Shown: piece after piece, positions 1-9,157 of the stretch
Position numbering within the stretch: position 1 is the stretch's first letter
Layout of the letters: each line of letters opens with the position of its first letter
Origin: JBBSJT01 sp041691015
GTDB lineage: Bacteria; Chlamydiota; Chlamydiia; Chlamydiales; Parachlamydiaceae
NCBI GenBank assembly: GCA_041691015.1
Contig: JBEPVN010000025.1
Location: 1 to 25,294, forward strand
Length of the DNA stretch: 25,294 nt
Direction of reading: 5' to 3'
Translations under genes and position numbers: made by a program
Notes under the pieces: generated by a model
What the model was told of the DNA's origin: nothing
The model's database searches: none
What the model saw: the letters and a program-made list of their open reading frames with translations, nothing else

Positions 1-28
1 AGGGTAAAAATTAAAAGATTTTAACACG

Positions 29-95
29 GAAATCGGCATTTCGTGCCACCCCAAGTCTGACCCCGGAGCCTGTCTGACCCCGATTCTCTCTCTTC
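29..95. repeat. Short repeated GTCTGACCCCG motif next to a small hairpin
   Basis: The 11-mer gtctgaccccg occurs twice within 40 bp (about 55-65 and 82-92), separated by a GC-rich linker. An imperfect stem (cacggaaat / atttcgtg) lies just before them. The GC content stands out from the AT-rich surroundings. From general knowledge, GGGGTCAGAC-type repeats often mark the ends of small REP-like or IS200-type elements. No transposase is visible on this side of the window, so the identity is uncertain. Confidence 0.35.
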
Positions 96-162
96 TTCCG
101 AAAAATCCCCTTGCAGGATTAAAAGGCTTGCAACATTAGAGCAATCAGAGGCTTTAAATGTA

Positions 163-825
163 TTATTTGATCGATTTATCAATCGCTGTAAAGATATTTT
201 CTGTGTTGCTTAAATTAACTCGAACGCCATTTACAAACATGGCAGGTGTTGTCAGATTATTGGAGGTAACTCTTAGGCCCTCTGCAGTATTTTGTTTGAT
301 CTTGGTAAAATAAACATGTCTTTCCATGCACTTCTTAATTTTATCTAGATTGATGGATGGGTCTGCTTTTTCAGCCATTTTAAGGATATTTTCATCGGTC
401 GCCCAATTGATTTTTTCTGGCAGCTGATTTTCGTATAAATAATCTAAAAGTTTGAAAAAGAGCTTGCTATCTAGATTTTTTTCATCTTGATAGTAGGTGC
501 ATAAAAGAGCTTCTGCTGCCGGCATTGATCCTTCGATAAAAGATACCGGAATCACGACATATTTAATTTTGTTTGTATCGATGTAGTCTTTCATGATTCT
601 TGGGAAAACGTTGTTGTTGTAGTCTTTGCAATTTGGGCATTTAGGTTCTTCGAATACAACAACTTCGGTTTTGGAATTGGGGTTGCCGATCGTTGGCTGA
701 TTAAAAGTATTGAGAGAATAGCTCGAACCTGGATCTACGCGATTCATGATAAAATTTCCAACAACAAAAAGAACCATTAAGACACCAGTTGCAATTAGAA
801 TTAACCTTTGAGTCGACGAATCCAT
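163..825 (-). CDS. Membrane-anchored thioredoxin-fold protein, DsbA/DsbG-like (CPNC)
   Basis: This is a 220-aa thiol-disulfide oxidoreductase of the DsbA/DsbG/BdbD type (Thioredoxin_4 fold). One N-terminal hydrophobic segment (about residues 7-26) would act as a signal anchor and place the domain outside the inner membrane. The active site is CPNC (C63, C66), and a cis-proline-type segment TTPAMFVNG lies near the C-terminus. I chose the ATG at 825 over the upstream ATG at 837 because GAGGG sits 5 nt before it; the upstream ATG abuts the previous stop and has no spacer of its own. It is the last gene of the glgC-metallophosphoesterase operon. Likely role: forming or isomerising disulfides in envelope proteins, which matters in chlamydiae because their outer membrane is disulfide cross-linked. 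The fold is clear; whether it works as oxidase or isomerase is not. Confidence 0.85.
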   Translation of the reverse strand: MDSSTQRLILIATGVLMVLFVVGNFIMNRVDPGSSYSLNTFNQPTIGNPNSKTEVVVFEEPKCPNCKDYNNNVFPRIMKDYIDTNKIKYVVIPVSFIEGSMPAAEALLCTYYQDEKNLDSKLFFKLLDYLYENQLPEKINWATDENILKMAEKADPSINLDKIKKCMERHVYFTKIKQNTAEGLRVTSNNLTTPAMFVNGVRVNLSNTENIFTAIDKSIK

Positions 826-837
826 AAATACCCTCAT

Positions 838-1596
838 TTAATCATTATATATTCTTATAGGTGTAAAGTTTAAATAATCGCAAGAAGTTAAGTAATATGA
901 GATCTCATTTTTTTTTCCAAAAAGCGGAATTCCCTGTTTGACGTTGTGCAAATGACCGAACACACAGGCATTTACATTGTATTTTTCCAATAATTGCGAT
1001 GTTTTTGATGGTTGCAGATCTGCGCTTATCGGAGGATAATGTGTCATGACAATACGAAAATTCGCATTTTTTGATAAACATTTAAGGCTTGTTGTCAAAC
1101 GTTCAAGTTCCCTATCAAAAAGGCGCTCGATTTCTTTTTTATCTTGGGAGACATGGGAGAGTTTATTTTCGCGCGGATTATCGGCATAATTGATATATTT
1201 ACTAAAACCATATTCTGGCGTATCCCAAAGGCGAGCTCCGCCGATTGAAATATTTTTCCAGTTAAAGGCATTATTTTGAATCAAATGGATGGAAGAGGGT
1301 AATACTTTTTCAATTTTACTAAGAGAGCTCCACCAATAGTCATGATTGCCTCTTAAGATGACTTTTGTGCCGGGCAATTTATGAATCCATTCAAGATCTG
1401 GAACTGCTTCTTCGATGTGCATTGCCCAGGAAATATCCCCTGCTATTAAAACAAGGTCATCTTCTTTAATCAGGCTTTTCCATTTCTCTTCAATTTTGGC
1501 AGTCCAATTGGTCCAAGCTTGACCAAAAAAGTCCATTTCCTTGTTCGGAACGCCAAAGGATAAGTGTAAGTCGGCAATAGCCCAAATAGTTGGCAT
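838..1596 (-). CDS. Calcineurin-like metallophosphoesterase
   Basis: This 252-aa protein carries the full di-metal phosphoesterase signature: DLH (D9, H11), GDISW (D54), GNHDYWW (N84, H85, D86), THYPP (H186) and GHLH (H215, H217). There is no signal peptide, so it should be cytoplasmic. The substrate cannot be read from the sequence; relatives hydrolyse phosphomonoesters or phosphodiesters. The start ATG directly abuts the glgC stop codon, and its own stop overlaps the beginning of the next gene's leader, so the three genes form one transcription unit. I recall the glgC-phosphoesterase neighbourhood from chlamydial genomes. Confidence 0.88.
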   Translation of the reverse strand: MPTIWAIADLHLSFGVPNKEMDFFGQAWTNWTAKIEEKWKSLIKEDDLVLIAGDISWAMHIEEAVPDLEWIHKLPGTKVILRGNHDYWWSSLSKIEKVLPSSIHLIQNNAFNWKNISIGGARLWDTPEYGFSKYINYADNPRENKLSHVSQDKKEIERLFDRELERLTTSLKCLSKNANFRIVMTHYPPISADLQPSKTSQLLEKYNVNACVFGHLHNVKQGIPLFGKKNEISYYLTSCDYLNFTPIRIYND

Positions 1597-2898
1597 CTAA
1601 AGAATAAATCCATTGGGGATTAAAGCTCCCCGTGTCACAACGATAATACCATCTCGAATATAGATATCATCGCTGTTATAATTTAAGAGGTTGTTTTTAT
1701 TAATCAACTGCACATCATTGCCGATATGGACATGTTTGTCAATAATAGCTTTTGTGATGATTGTATTGCAGCCAATTGCAAAAGGTTTTTTGTTTTTTTC
1801 AGATGGAATTGGAGAAATATAATAATCATTTCCAACAATATATGAATCTTTTATGACAGATCCTTGTTTTATTACGGTGCGGACCCCTAAAATGGAATGG
1901 GTTACAGATGCAGCTTCAATGATGGATCCTTCTGAAATAATGGATTGATCAATTTTTGCGTTAAATATTTTGGGTCCGGGAAGATTTTGGTGTGTGATAA
2001 AAATAGGGTTATTTTCATCGTACAGATTAAATTTAGGAGTACTTTCAGTAAGCGCCATATTTGCATGGTAGTAAGATCCTACAGTGCCAATATCTTCCCA
2101 GTAGCCATCGTAGAGATAGGCAAAAGTTTTGCCGTTTTTAATTTCTGTTGGGATAAGATGCTTGCCAAAATCTTCTCTTGAGTCGCATTCAAGCAGCTTA
2201 AATAGCACTTCTCTTTTAAACAAATAAATTCCCATGGATCCGAGATAGGAATCAAAGCTTGTTTTAAAAGTTTCTAAAACTTCTGGTTTCTCAGGCTTTT
2301 CAATAAAATCCGTGATTTGATTTGATTGATCTATTTTTAAAATTCCCATACGCTTTGCATCATTTTCATCACGGACATGTTTTGCGGCAATGACGAGGTC
2401 TGCGTTTGTAATTTTTGCAAAACGGAGCATTTCTTGGAAGTCCATGTTATAAACTTGATCCCCGGAAAGAATGAGGAAATAATCTACCGGAATATCCAAA
2501 AAGTATTCTAAATTTTGACGGACAGCATCAGCTGTTCCTAAAAACCAGTTTTTATTTTTAGGTTTTTGCTCGACCGATAAAAGTTCAATAAAGCCTGTGT
2601 TATAGTTTCCTGGATGGTAGGTTTTACTGATATGCTGATGGAGCGAAGTGGAAAGAAATTGTGAGATCACAAAAATTTTTAAACACTTGGAATTAATGGA
2701 GTTAGAAAGCGGTATGTCGATAAGTCTGTATTTTCCCCCAAAGGATATGGCGGGCTTGCATCTTGTTGTTGTTAACGGAAAAAGCCTTGTCCCTTCACCC
2801 CCGCTTAAAATAATTGTCGCAACGCGGCTCGTATCAATAGCTAAGCTTGTCGCATTACATTTAAGTTGTTCTTTTTCAGGTCTTATTAAAAAAGACAT
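1597..2898 (-). CDS. glgC: Glucose-1-phosphate adenylyltransferase (ADP-glucose pyrophosphorylase)
   Basis: This 433-aa enzyme makes ADP-glucose from ATP and glucose-1-phosphate, the committed step of bacterial glycogen synthesis. Visible motifs are the nucleotide-binding loop GGEGTRL (33-39), KPAISFGG (48-55), GTADAVRQ (121-128), SGDQVYNMD (145-153), an IEKPE sugar-phosphate segment, FGKHLIPTEI and YDGYWEDIGT. A C-terminal left-handed beta-helix region follows, ending in IRDGIIVVTRG. Length and terminal motif match chlamydial GlgC. It is the first gene of an operon with a promoter at 2985-3014. An AGGA box lies 9 nt before the ATG. Other glycogen genes are not in the window. Confidence 0.95.
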   Translation of the reverse strand: MSFLIRPEKEQLKCNATSLAIDTSRVATIILSGGEGTRLFPLTTTRCKPAISFGGKYRLIDIPLSNSINSKCLKIFVISQFLSTSLHQHISKTYHPGNYNTGFIELLSVEQKPKNKNWFLGTADAVRQNLEYFLDIPVDYFLILSGDQVYNMDFQEMLRFAKITNADLVIAAKHVRDENDAKRMGILKIDQSNQITDFIEKPEKPEVLETFKTSFDSYLGSMGIYLFKREVLFKLLECDSREDFGKHLIPTEIKNGKTFAYLYDGYWEDIGTVGSYYHANMALTESTPKFNLYDENNPIFITHQNLPGPKIFNAKIDQSIISEGSIIEAASVTHSILGVRTVIKQGSVIKDSYIVGNDYYISPIPSEKNKKPFAIGCNTIITKAIIDKHVHIGNDVQLINKNNLLNYNSDDIYIRDGIIVVTRGALIPNGFIL

Positions 2899-2984
2899 GA
2901 TGGTACATCCTAAAAAGTTTTAATTAAAAAATGGTGTCTTTATGAAGATTTTGCGAGATTTTAGCGTGACGAGATTATGATTGG

Positions 2985-3014
2985 TTTATAAAAGACAGTG
3001 CAGCTCAAAGTCAA
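2985..3014 (-). promoter_or_regulatory. Predicted housekeeping promoter of the glgC operon
   Basis: On the minus strand TTGACT (3009-3014) is followed after 18 bp by TATAAA (2985-2990). This is a good match to a sigma-70/sigma-66 promoter and predicts a leader of about 80 nt before glgC. Confidence 0.5.
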
Positions 3015-3023
3015 GCCCTTTTT

Positions 3024-4361
3024 TTAAGTGCGAAGATCCATCACTTTTTCGATGATTGTGGGATCATCTATGAGCATGGCTGTTTCCTTTTTAAGGTTTA
3101 AGTCATTAAGCGGGATTTTATTAAGAATCTTAAAAAGACTCTCGGAGCGGATTCTATGTGTGGGCAAAAGGAGTGCTAAGCTTATTGCATAAGAGAATTT
3201 TTTTTGGTAACAATACTCTGCGATCAAATATTCTTCTAGAGTAACTTCAACAGGTATCCCTTCATCAATCAAAAAAACCGCATAATCCTTTAAATTCAAT
3301 GTATTGATCTTAATATGGGTTTGTATCATATTTCTTAAACTCACCGTTCTTAAACTTAAGTCTTCAACAGAAAAAATCGGTTCTAAATTTTTATAAAGAA
3401 CATCATCACCAAGATAGATACTAAGAAAAAATTGATCCAACTCTTTTTGGTAATTGACTTGATTCGCATAAATTTCGAGTGTGGAAGCAATTAATCTTGA
3501 TAATCCATAGTGGTCCTTGTCAAGCGATACTTTTGCAAGATTTAGAATCTTTTTGTCCCGGATAATTTGATTATCTATTAGTAGGATTACCCTCCAGGCT
3601 TCCTTGAAATTATTAATATTAATCAGAGTGTCAATGATACGCTGTAAAATCAATCCATAGGGGTTGACTACAAGGAATTTGTGATAAACAGGGTCTCTAA
3701 TATGTCTACCAAATGTCAGCGCTTCTTCTATTCTGCCAGAATGAATTAACACCTCAGTGATGAACAGAATGTATATAAGTTGAAACTCTTGTTCTCTTTT
3801 GATCAAATTTAAAGCTTTAATAATCAGATTATTTAAACAGAGGTATTCGATTAAATGTTTTTTGATAATGATAAGATGTTCGGTTTGTATTGAGACTGTT
3901 TTTAACCGGTTCCATATTACAGTTACGAGACTTATTTTTGTAAAAGTATGCGGCATCCCATCAAAAAGTTTAAATGCGCTTATGATTTCTCCTTGATTGA
4001 GACAGTTTATGGAAAATTTTTTTAAGGCAACCGTTCTTGAAAGTGAGTTGATTTCCTTTTGATGCTGCATAATAAATCTTTCCAGAGTGTTTGTTGCCAA
4101 AAAAACATTGAAAGGAAGATGCTTCAAGCTTAACTGTTTTAAACCAAATGATAGGGTATTTTCGAAAAAAGAAAAATTACAAATGGAATTATCAAATTCT
4201 ATTTTATTAATTAATAATGAATCTAAATGATTATTAAAAAATATTTCTATTTTTATTTTTAAAGCGCTTAACTCTTTATTCGCCATCGAGCAGGATATAA
4301 AATCCCGCCTTGATAAATAATTTTGTGGCATCGTTATTATATGTTGGTTGAATGGTTCCAT
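3024..4361 (-). CDS. Helical-repeat protein of unknown function
   Basis: This roughly 445-aa protein is Leu/Ile/Lys-rich and almost entirely helical by composition. Its middle part has repeated helix pairs such as GRIEEALTFGRHI and NNFKEAWRVILLI, in the style of TPR or Sel1-like solenoids. The N-terminus (NYLSRRDFISCSMANKEL) looks like the short F-box-like helix seen before LRR or TPR repeats in environmental chlamydiae; this is inference. No signal peptide or transmembrane segment is evident. The open frame runs to 4508, but that would overlap the start of the acyl-CoA dehydrogenase gene, so I prefer the ATG at 4361; no start has a convincing Shine-Dalgarno. It is transcribed toward glgC but separated from it by the glgC promoter. 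It may be host-interacting or structural; no function can be assigned. Confidence 0.7.
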   Translation of the reverse strand: MEPFNQHIITMPQNYLSRRDFISCSMANKELSALKIKIEIFFNNHLDSLLINKIEFDNSICNFSFFENTLSFGLKQLSLKHLPFNVFLATNTLERFIMQHQKEINSLSRTVALKKFSINCLNQGEIISAFKLFDGMPHTFTKISLVTVIWNRLKTVSIQTEHLIIIKKHLIEYLCLNNLIIKALNLIKREQEFQLIYILFITEVLIHSGRIEEALTFGRHIRDPVYHKFLVVNPYGLILQRIIDTLININNFKEAWRVILLIDNQIIRDKKILNLAKVSLDKDHYGLSRLIASTLEIYANQVNYQKELDQFFLSIYLGDDVLYKNLEPIFSVEDLSLRTVSLRNMIQTHIKINTLNLKDYAVFLIDEGIPVEVTLEEYLIAEYCYQKKFSYAISLALLLPTHRIRSESLFKILNKIPLNDLNLKKETAMLIDDPTIIEKVMDLRT

Positions 4362-4447
4362 ATGAGAATGTTTTAAAGGAAAAAAGATTTTCAAGTATAC
4401 AATTTTTTTTTTAGGGGTTAGGATGCGAAAAAAGCGAGTATAAAAAA

Positions 4448-6190
4448 ATGGATGAGCAGCAAAAACGTTTAGCAGAAGAATTACTCTTTTCGGGAAAAAA
4501 AATCCCAAGTTTTGTAAAGCTTATTTTTTTTGGTGCTTTTGATGCGGCAAAAGCGTTTCCCTTTCCAGAACAGGAACTCAAAGAAAAAGAAGAGGTGGAT
4601 GCTTTACTGCAGCGCTTAAGAAGCTTTATTAAAGAAAAAATTGATCCTGTGGAGATTGATAAAAATTCTAAAATTCCAGAAGAGGTGTTGAAGTCGCTTG
4701 GAAAAATGGGGATTTTAGGGATGACAATCCCAAAAGAGTATGGGGGTCTTGGTCTGTCTCAATATGCTTACTGCAAAGTTGAAGAGTGCTTAAGTTATAC
4801 TTGCGCATCCACTGCTCTTTTTGTAAATGCGCATCAGAGCGTTGGCTTAAAAGCGCTTCTTTTGTTCGGGACAGAAGAACAAAAGCAAAAATGGCTTCCG
4901 CCTCTTGCAAAAGGCGATATGTACGCGGCATTTTCTTTAACAGAGCCAAATGCCGGCTCTGATGCTGCCGGCATCGAAACAAAGGCCGTTTTTGATCCGG
5001 CTATTAATGCCTACCGCATTACCGGAAAAAAACAATGGACTACTAATGGAAGTATGGCAGGAGTTTTGACTGTAATGGCAAAAACAAAAATCCAAGATCA
5101 GGAAAAAATAACGGCTTTTTTGGTAACTCCTGATATGGAAGGATTTAAAGTTGTCGATGCCTCGCTTGAAAAAGTCGGCATGAGAGGTTCTATTACAAGT
5201 AATTTGGAATTTAAAGATATGATAGTGCCAATCAATCACATTTTGGGACCAGTCGGCGGCGGTTTAAAAGTTTGCTTGACCGTTTTGGACTTTGGGAGAA
5301 CAACTTTTGGGGCAACTTGTACAGGCTCTGCCAAATTCTCTGTTGAAAAAGCAATTTACCATGCAAAAACAAGATACCAATTCAAAAGACCTCTTGCATC
5401 CTTTGCGCTTGTCAAAAAGAAAATTGCCATGATTTCAGCCTTAGCGTATGCCATGGAAGCTACAACTTATCTGACAGCCGGTTTTGTCGATTCCAAAACA
5501 GAAGACTTTATGATCGAATCTGCCATCTTAAAGGTCTTTGCAAGCGACTCATTATGGAAAATCATTTATGAGACGATGCAGATCTATGGAGGTAAATCTC
5601 TTTTTACGAATGCCCCATATGAGCGCATGATGCGCGATGCTAGACTTAATATGATTGGAGAGGGCTCTAATGAAGTAATGCGAGCATTTATTGGGCTTGT
5701 CGGAATGCGCGATGTTGGCATGAGCTTAAAAACAAGTTTAGAGGCATTTAAAAGCCCGGTTTTTAAAGCTAAAGATATAGGTAGATTTTTTTTAAGTTTT
5801 CTAAAGCGTTTAAAAAAACCGATGATACCTGTACAACCCGGGCTATTAGAAAGTGAGGCTGATATGCTTTCTTCTGCAATCAGACGCTTTGGTTTTTCCG
5901 TGATCAAAATTTTAGCAAAGCATGGGGAAGATATTTTTGAAAGACAGCTCTCCTTAAACCGCATTGCAGAATGTGCCATTTCCATTTATACATCCACTGC
6001 TGTGTTAAGTAAGCTTTCATCCGATTTAAATAAAGTAAAAGGCGATGCTACGCTCTTAAAGAATGACTTAAGTGTAGGTAAATTCTATGTTCGTTACGCC
6101 ATGCAAAAACTGACAGCAAATCTTGATGCCTTAATGAACAATGACGATGAGATAATTGAACAGCTCTCAGACCAAATCAGCGGTATTTAA
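4448..6190 (+). CDS. Acyl-CoA dehydrogenase, VLCAD/ACAD9-like
   Basis: This 580-aa FAD enzyme introduces the alpha,beta double bond into an acyl-CoA. The N-terminal helical domain is followed by the signature YAAFSLTEPNAGSD (159-172), the FAD/substrate segment KQWTTNG (195-201), QFKRPLASFA, and MQIYGG before the catalytic region. The candidate catalytic base is E405 in IGEGSNEVMR, the position used by medium- and very-long-chain enzymes. Isovaleryl-CoA dehydrogenases place the base on another helix. About 170 residues follow it, as in VLCAD/ACAD9, rather than the roughly 400-aa short form. It is the first gene of a five-gene operon, and the next ATG is 2 nt after its stop. The context suggests a branched or isoprenoid acyl-CoA, but the sequence type suggests a longer chain, so the substrate is open. 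Confidence 0.92.
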   Translation: MDEQQKRLAEELLFSGKKIPSFVKLIFFGAFDAAKAFPFPEQELKEKEEVDALLQRLRSFIKEKIDPVEIDKNSKIPEEVLKSLGKMGILGMTIPKEYGGLGLSQYAYCKVEECLSYTCASTALFVNAHQSVGLKALLLFGTEEQKQKWLPPLAKGDMYAAFSLTEPNAGSDAAGIETKAVFDPAINAYRITGKKQWTTNGSMAGVLTVMAKTKIQDQEKITAFLVTPDMEGFKVVDASLEKVGMRGSITSNLEFKDMIVPINHILGPVGGGLKVCLTVLDFGRTTFGATCTGSAKFSVEKAIYHAKTRYQFKRPLASFALVKKKIAMISALAYAMEATTYLTAGFVDSKTEDFMIESAILKVFASDSLWKIIYETMQIYGGKSLFTNAPYERMMRDARLNMIGEGSNEVMRAFIGLVGMRDVGMSLKTSLEAFKSPVFKAKDIGRFFLSFLKRLKKPMIPVQPGLLESEADMLSSAIRRFGFSVIKILAKHGEDIFERQLSLNRIAECAISIYTSTAVLSKLSSDLNKVKGDATLLKNDLSVGKFYVRYAMQKLTANLDALMNNDDEIIEQLSDQISGI

Positions 6191-6192
6191 TC

Positions 6193-7800
6193 ATGAAAGA
6201 AATAAAAAAATCCTTAAAAAATCTTACCGAAGAGTTTTTGAAGGAAGAAGCTATTTTGATGGAGGGCGGGGGGAAGACCGGACAAGAGAGGCAAAAAAGA
6301 CTTGGTCGAATGACAGCAAGAGAGCGTTTGAAGTATCTTTTGGATGACTTAACAGAATTCATGGAATTTGGAATTTGGGCCGGCTATAAAATGTATTCTG
6401 AATGGGGCGATCTGCCGGCAGCAGGAGTCATTACAGGTATTGGTAAAGTCTCCAATAAATATTGCATGATCATTGCAAATGATGCCACAGTAAAAGCTGG
6501 AGCCATGTTTCCTCAATCGGTAAAAAAAGTACTGCGCGCTCAAAATATCGCCTACGAATGCAAACTGCCAATTATTTATCTTGTAGACTCATCTGGTGTC
6601 TTTTTACCGCTACAAGACGAGATATTTCCAGATACCGATGACTTTGGACGGATATTTAGAAATAATAGCGTCCTTTCTTCCCTAGGCATTCCGCAGTATG
6701 CTGCCATCATGGGTAATTGTATTGCAGGAGGCGGCTATTTGCCTGTTCTTTGCGATAAATTGCTAATGACAGAAGGAAGCGGTCTTTATTTGGCAGGCCC
6801 AAGTCTTGTAAAAGCGGCAATTGGTCAAATTGTGGATACGGAATCACTCGGCGGGGTTACCATGCACTCTGAAATTAGCGGAACAGTTGATTTCCACGAA
6901 AAAGACGACGCATCATGTCTTACTAAATTAAAAAAGCTCATCGCGATGCTTCCTGCATCTTTGGACAAAATTAACTTATCTGCCACCCCGGAAAAAAATC
7001 CTGAAATGATCTATGAGTTACTCTCTTTTGATGGTAAAAAGACATACGATGTACATGATTTGCTAGCCTGCATTGTAGATAAGGATTCTTTTCTAGAATA
7101 TAAGCTAGAATACGGCAAAACAATTGTGACAGGTTATGCAAAAATCGGAGGGATCTCTGTTGGAATTGTTGCGAATCAAAGAAAACAAACAATGACCGGC
7201 AAGCACGAAGTTGAAATCGGCGGGGTTATCTATGCAGATAGCGCAGATAAGGCTGCAAGATTTGTCATGGATTGCAACCAAACAAAACTCCCTATTATTT
7301 TTATTCAGGACGTTTTGGGCTTTATGGTAGGTCGGGAAGCTGAAGAGTCCGGTATCATCAAAAGCGGCGCAAAACTTGTCAACGCAGTCAGCAATTCCAT
7401 CGTTCCAAAAATTACTTTAATTGTCGGTAACTCTTTTGGCGCAGGCAACTATGCCTTATGCGGCAAGGCTTATGATCCCACTTTCACACTTGCTTTTCCA
7501 AATGCCAAATATGCAGTCATGGGTGCATCGCAGGCAGCAAACACTTTATTTACGTTGGAAGAGAGAAGAGCTCATCGAACAAATGAAAAAATGGATGCTG
7601 AAAAAGCTGACGAAATGCGGCAAAAAATCATTGAAAATTATGAAAATCAAATGGATATCCGCTATGGCGCAGCTAGGGGCTGGGTAGATGCTATTTTGCC
7701 TCCGCACAAAGCGCGGGATGCGCTGATATTTTTATTAAATCAGCTAAAAGAAAATGATTCTGATAAACGATCCTTTCACACAGGTGTACTGCAGGTTTAA
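6193..7800 (+). CDS. Acyl-CoA carboxylase beta subunit (carboxyltransferase), MCC/GCC-like
   Basis: This 535-aa carboxyltransferase moves CO2 from carboxybiotin to an acyl-CoA. It has two crotonase-like halves. The first contains GNCIAGGGYLPVLCD (174-188) and LAGPSLVKAAIGQ (200-212); the second contains GNSFGAGNYALCG (412-424), whose backbone amides form the oxyanion holes. The pattern is that of methylcrotonyl-CoA or geranyl-CoA carboxylase beta subunits rather than the propionyl-CoA type. A working enzyme needs a biotin carboxylase/BCCP subunit, and none lies in this operon or window, which is unusual. That partner must be encoded elsewhere or shared, or the protein acts differently. It is tightly coupled to the acyl-CoA dehydrogenase upstream and the AtuA gene downstream (3-nt gap). 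Confidence 0.9.
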   Translation: MKEIKKSLKNLTEEFLKEEAILMEGGGKTGQERQKRLGRMTARERLKYLLDDLTEFMEFGIWAGYKMYSEWGDLPAAGVITGIGKVSNKYCMIIANDATVKAGAMFPQSVKKVLRAQNIAYECKLPIIYLVDSSGVFLPLQDEIFPDTDDFGRIFRNNSVLSSLGIPQYAAIMGNCIAGGGYLPVLCDKLLMTEGSGLYLAGPSLVKAAIGQIVDTESLGGVTMHSEISGTVDFHEKDDASCLTKLKKLIAMLPASLDKINLSATPEKNPEMIYELLSFDGKKTYDVHDLLACIVDKDSFLEYKLEYGKTIVTGYAKIGGISVGIVANQRKQTMTGKHEVEIGGVIYADSADKAARFVMDCNQTKLPIIFIQDVLGFMVGREAEESGIIKSGAKLVNAVSNSIVPKITLIVGNSFGAGNYALCGKAYDPTFTLAFPNAKYAVMGASQAANTLFTLEERRAHRTNEKMDAEKADEMRQKIIENYENQMDIRYGAARGWVDAILPPHKARDALIFLLNQLKENDSDKRSFHTGVLQV

Positions 7801-7803
7801 AAA

Positions 7804-9156
7804 ATGAAAAAACCGGTAAAAATAGGCAATTCGCAAGGTTTTTGGGGGGATAGTCCAAACGCTTCTTTTCGCCTTTTAAGTGAAGTTCCGGATATGGATT
7901 ATCTCACTTTGGATTATTTAGCGGAAGTTTCACTCTCTATCATGGCAATCCAACGCGAGAAAAATCCGGACTTCGGGTATGCAAAAGATTTTCTTGATGT
8001 CATTACAAGTTTAGTACCTCATTTTAAGAATGGCTCAAAATGTAAAATTATCACAAATGCAGGCGGCTTAAACCCTTTTGGACTTGCAAAAGAGATTCAA
8101 GCGCTATTAAAGCAATCTAATTTAAATCTAAAAATCGGTGTTGTATCAGGAGATGATGTTTTAGGAGTCATTCAGAATGATTTGATTAATCTTCAATTTA
8201 ATAATTTGGACACAAAAAAACCAATTAAAGATATAGCTGACTCTCTTGTCACAGCAAATGCCTACTTTGGCGCTAAGCCAATAATTGAAGCTTTATCAAA
8301 TGGTGCAGATATTGTGATTACGGGAAGAGTTGCAGACCCAAGCTTGTGCGTTGCTGCGTGCAGCTATCATTACGAATGGAAAAAAGACAACTACAATGCG
8401 CTTGCAGGAGCTACAATTGCTGGGCATCTCATCGAATGCGGAACACAAGTGACAGGGGGTATTTCTACTGATTGGTTAAAGATCAAAGATCCTGCCAATC
8501 TTGGATTTCCTGTCGTCGAAGTATTTGAGGATGGCTCATTTGTCATTACAAAATCTAAAAATTCAAGCGGTGTTGTTAATGAACAGACAGTAAAAGAGCA
8601 GCTTCTTTATGAAATTGCTGATCCTGCAAACTATTTAAGTCCGGACGTCAGGGTATCATTTCTTGAACTTACCTTAAGCCAAATCGGTAAAAATAGAATA
8701 CTTGTAAAAGGGGCACTTGGATTTGCACCTCCAAATACGTATAAAGTAAGCGCGTCTTATCGAAATGGTTTTAGGGCCGAAGGAACGCTTGCTATTTTTG
8801 GAGAACATGCTGCAAAAAAAGCAAGGCTTGCAAGTCAAATCATTTTGGACCGAGTTAAGGGCCAAGGCTTTGATCTGAAAAATACATGCATTGAAGCACT
8901 CGGTGCTTTAAATATTGTTCCCGGCGTATTTAAAGAGCCTAAAAAATGCCTGGAATGCGTTCTTAGAGTGGCGGTATCTGACTTAAATTATAAAGCTGTC
9001 GAATGCTTTACAAAAGAAATTGCGCCTTTAGTGACAAGTGGTCCTCAAGGCGTTACCGGTTATATTTCAGGAAGGCCGCATATTCGGGAAGTTTTTGGAT
9101 TTTGGCCCTGTCTTATTCAGACTGACCGCGTTACTTCAAAATCCGAGGTTTTATAA
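7804..9156 (+). CDS. AtuA family protein (DUF1446)
   Basis: This 450-aa protein is recognisable as DUF1446/AtuA by the N-terminal GNSQGFWGDSPNA segment, MDYLTLDYLAEVSLSIM, KIITNAGGLNP, DIVITGRVADPSL and a GHLIECGTQVTGG block. AtuA is required for acyclic terpene (citronellol/geraniol) use in Pseudomonas, and relatives sit in many acyl-CoA operons, but its reaction is not established to my knowledge. Here it stands alone, with its usual C-terminal partner domain encoded by the next gene; in some bacteria the two are fused. The stop is 1 nt before the next ATG. It is a strong pointer to branched or isoprenoid acyl-CoA metabolism. Confidence 0.88.
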   Translation: MKKPVKIGNSQGFWGDSPNASFRLLSEVPDMDYLTLDYLAEVSLSIMAIQREKNPDFGYAKDFLDVITSLVPHFKNGSKCKIITNAGGLNPFGLAKEIQALLKQSNLNLKIGVVSGDDVLGVIQNDLINLQFNNLDTKKPIKDIADSLVTANAYFGAKPIIEALSNGADIVITGRVADPSLCVAACSYHYEWKKDNYNALAGATIAGHLIECGTQVTGGISTDWLKIKDPANLGFPVVEVFEDGSFVITKSKNSSGVVNEQTVKEQLLYEIADPANYLSPDVRVSFLELTLSQIGKNRILVKGALGFAPPNTYKVSASYRNGFRAEGTLAIFGEHAAKKARLASQIILDRVKGQGFDLKNTCIEALGALNIVPGVFKEPKKCLECVLRVAVSDLNYKAVECFTKEIAPLVTSGPQGVTGYISGRPHIREVFGFWPCLIQTDRVTSKSEVL

Positions 9157-9157
9157 A

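Noticed and set aside
4362..4508. Extension of the helical-repeat protein to 494 residues
   Set aside because: The added N-terminus would overlap the acyl-CoA dehydrogenase start on the other strand and is a Phe/Lys-rich translation of intergenic A/T DNA.
9038..9157. Longer N-terminus for the small AtuA-like protein
   Set aside because: It lies wholly inside the DUF1446 gene; the conserved motif begins right after the ATG at 9158.
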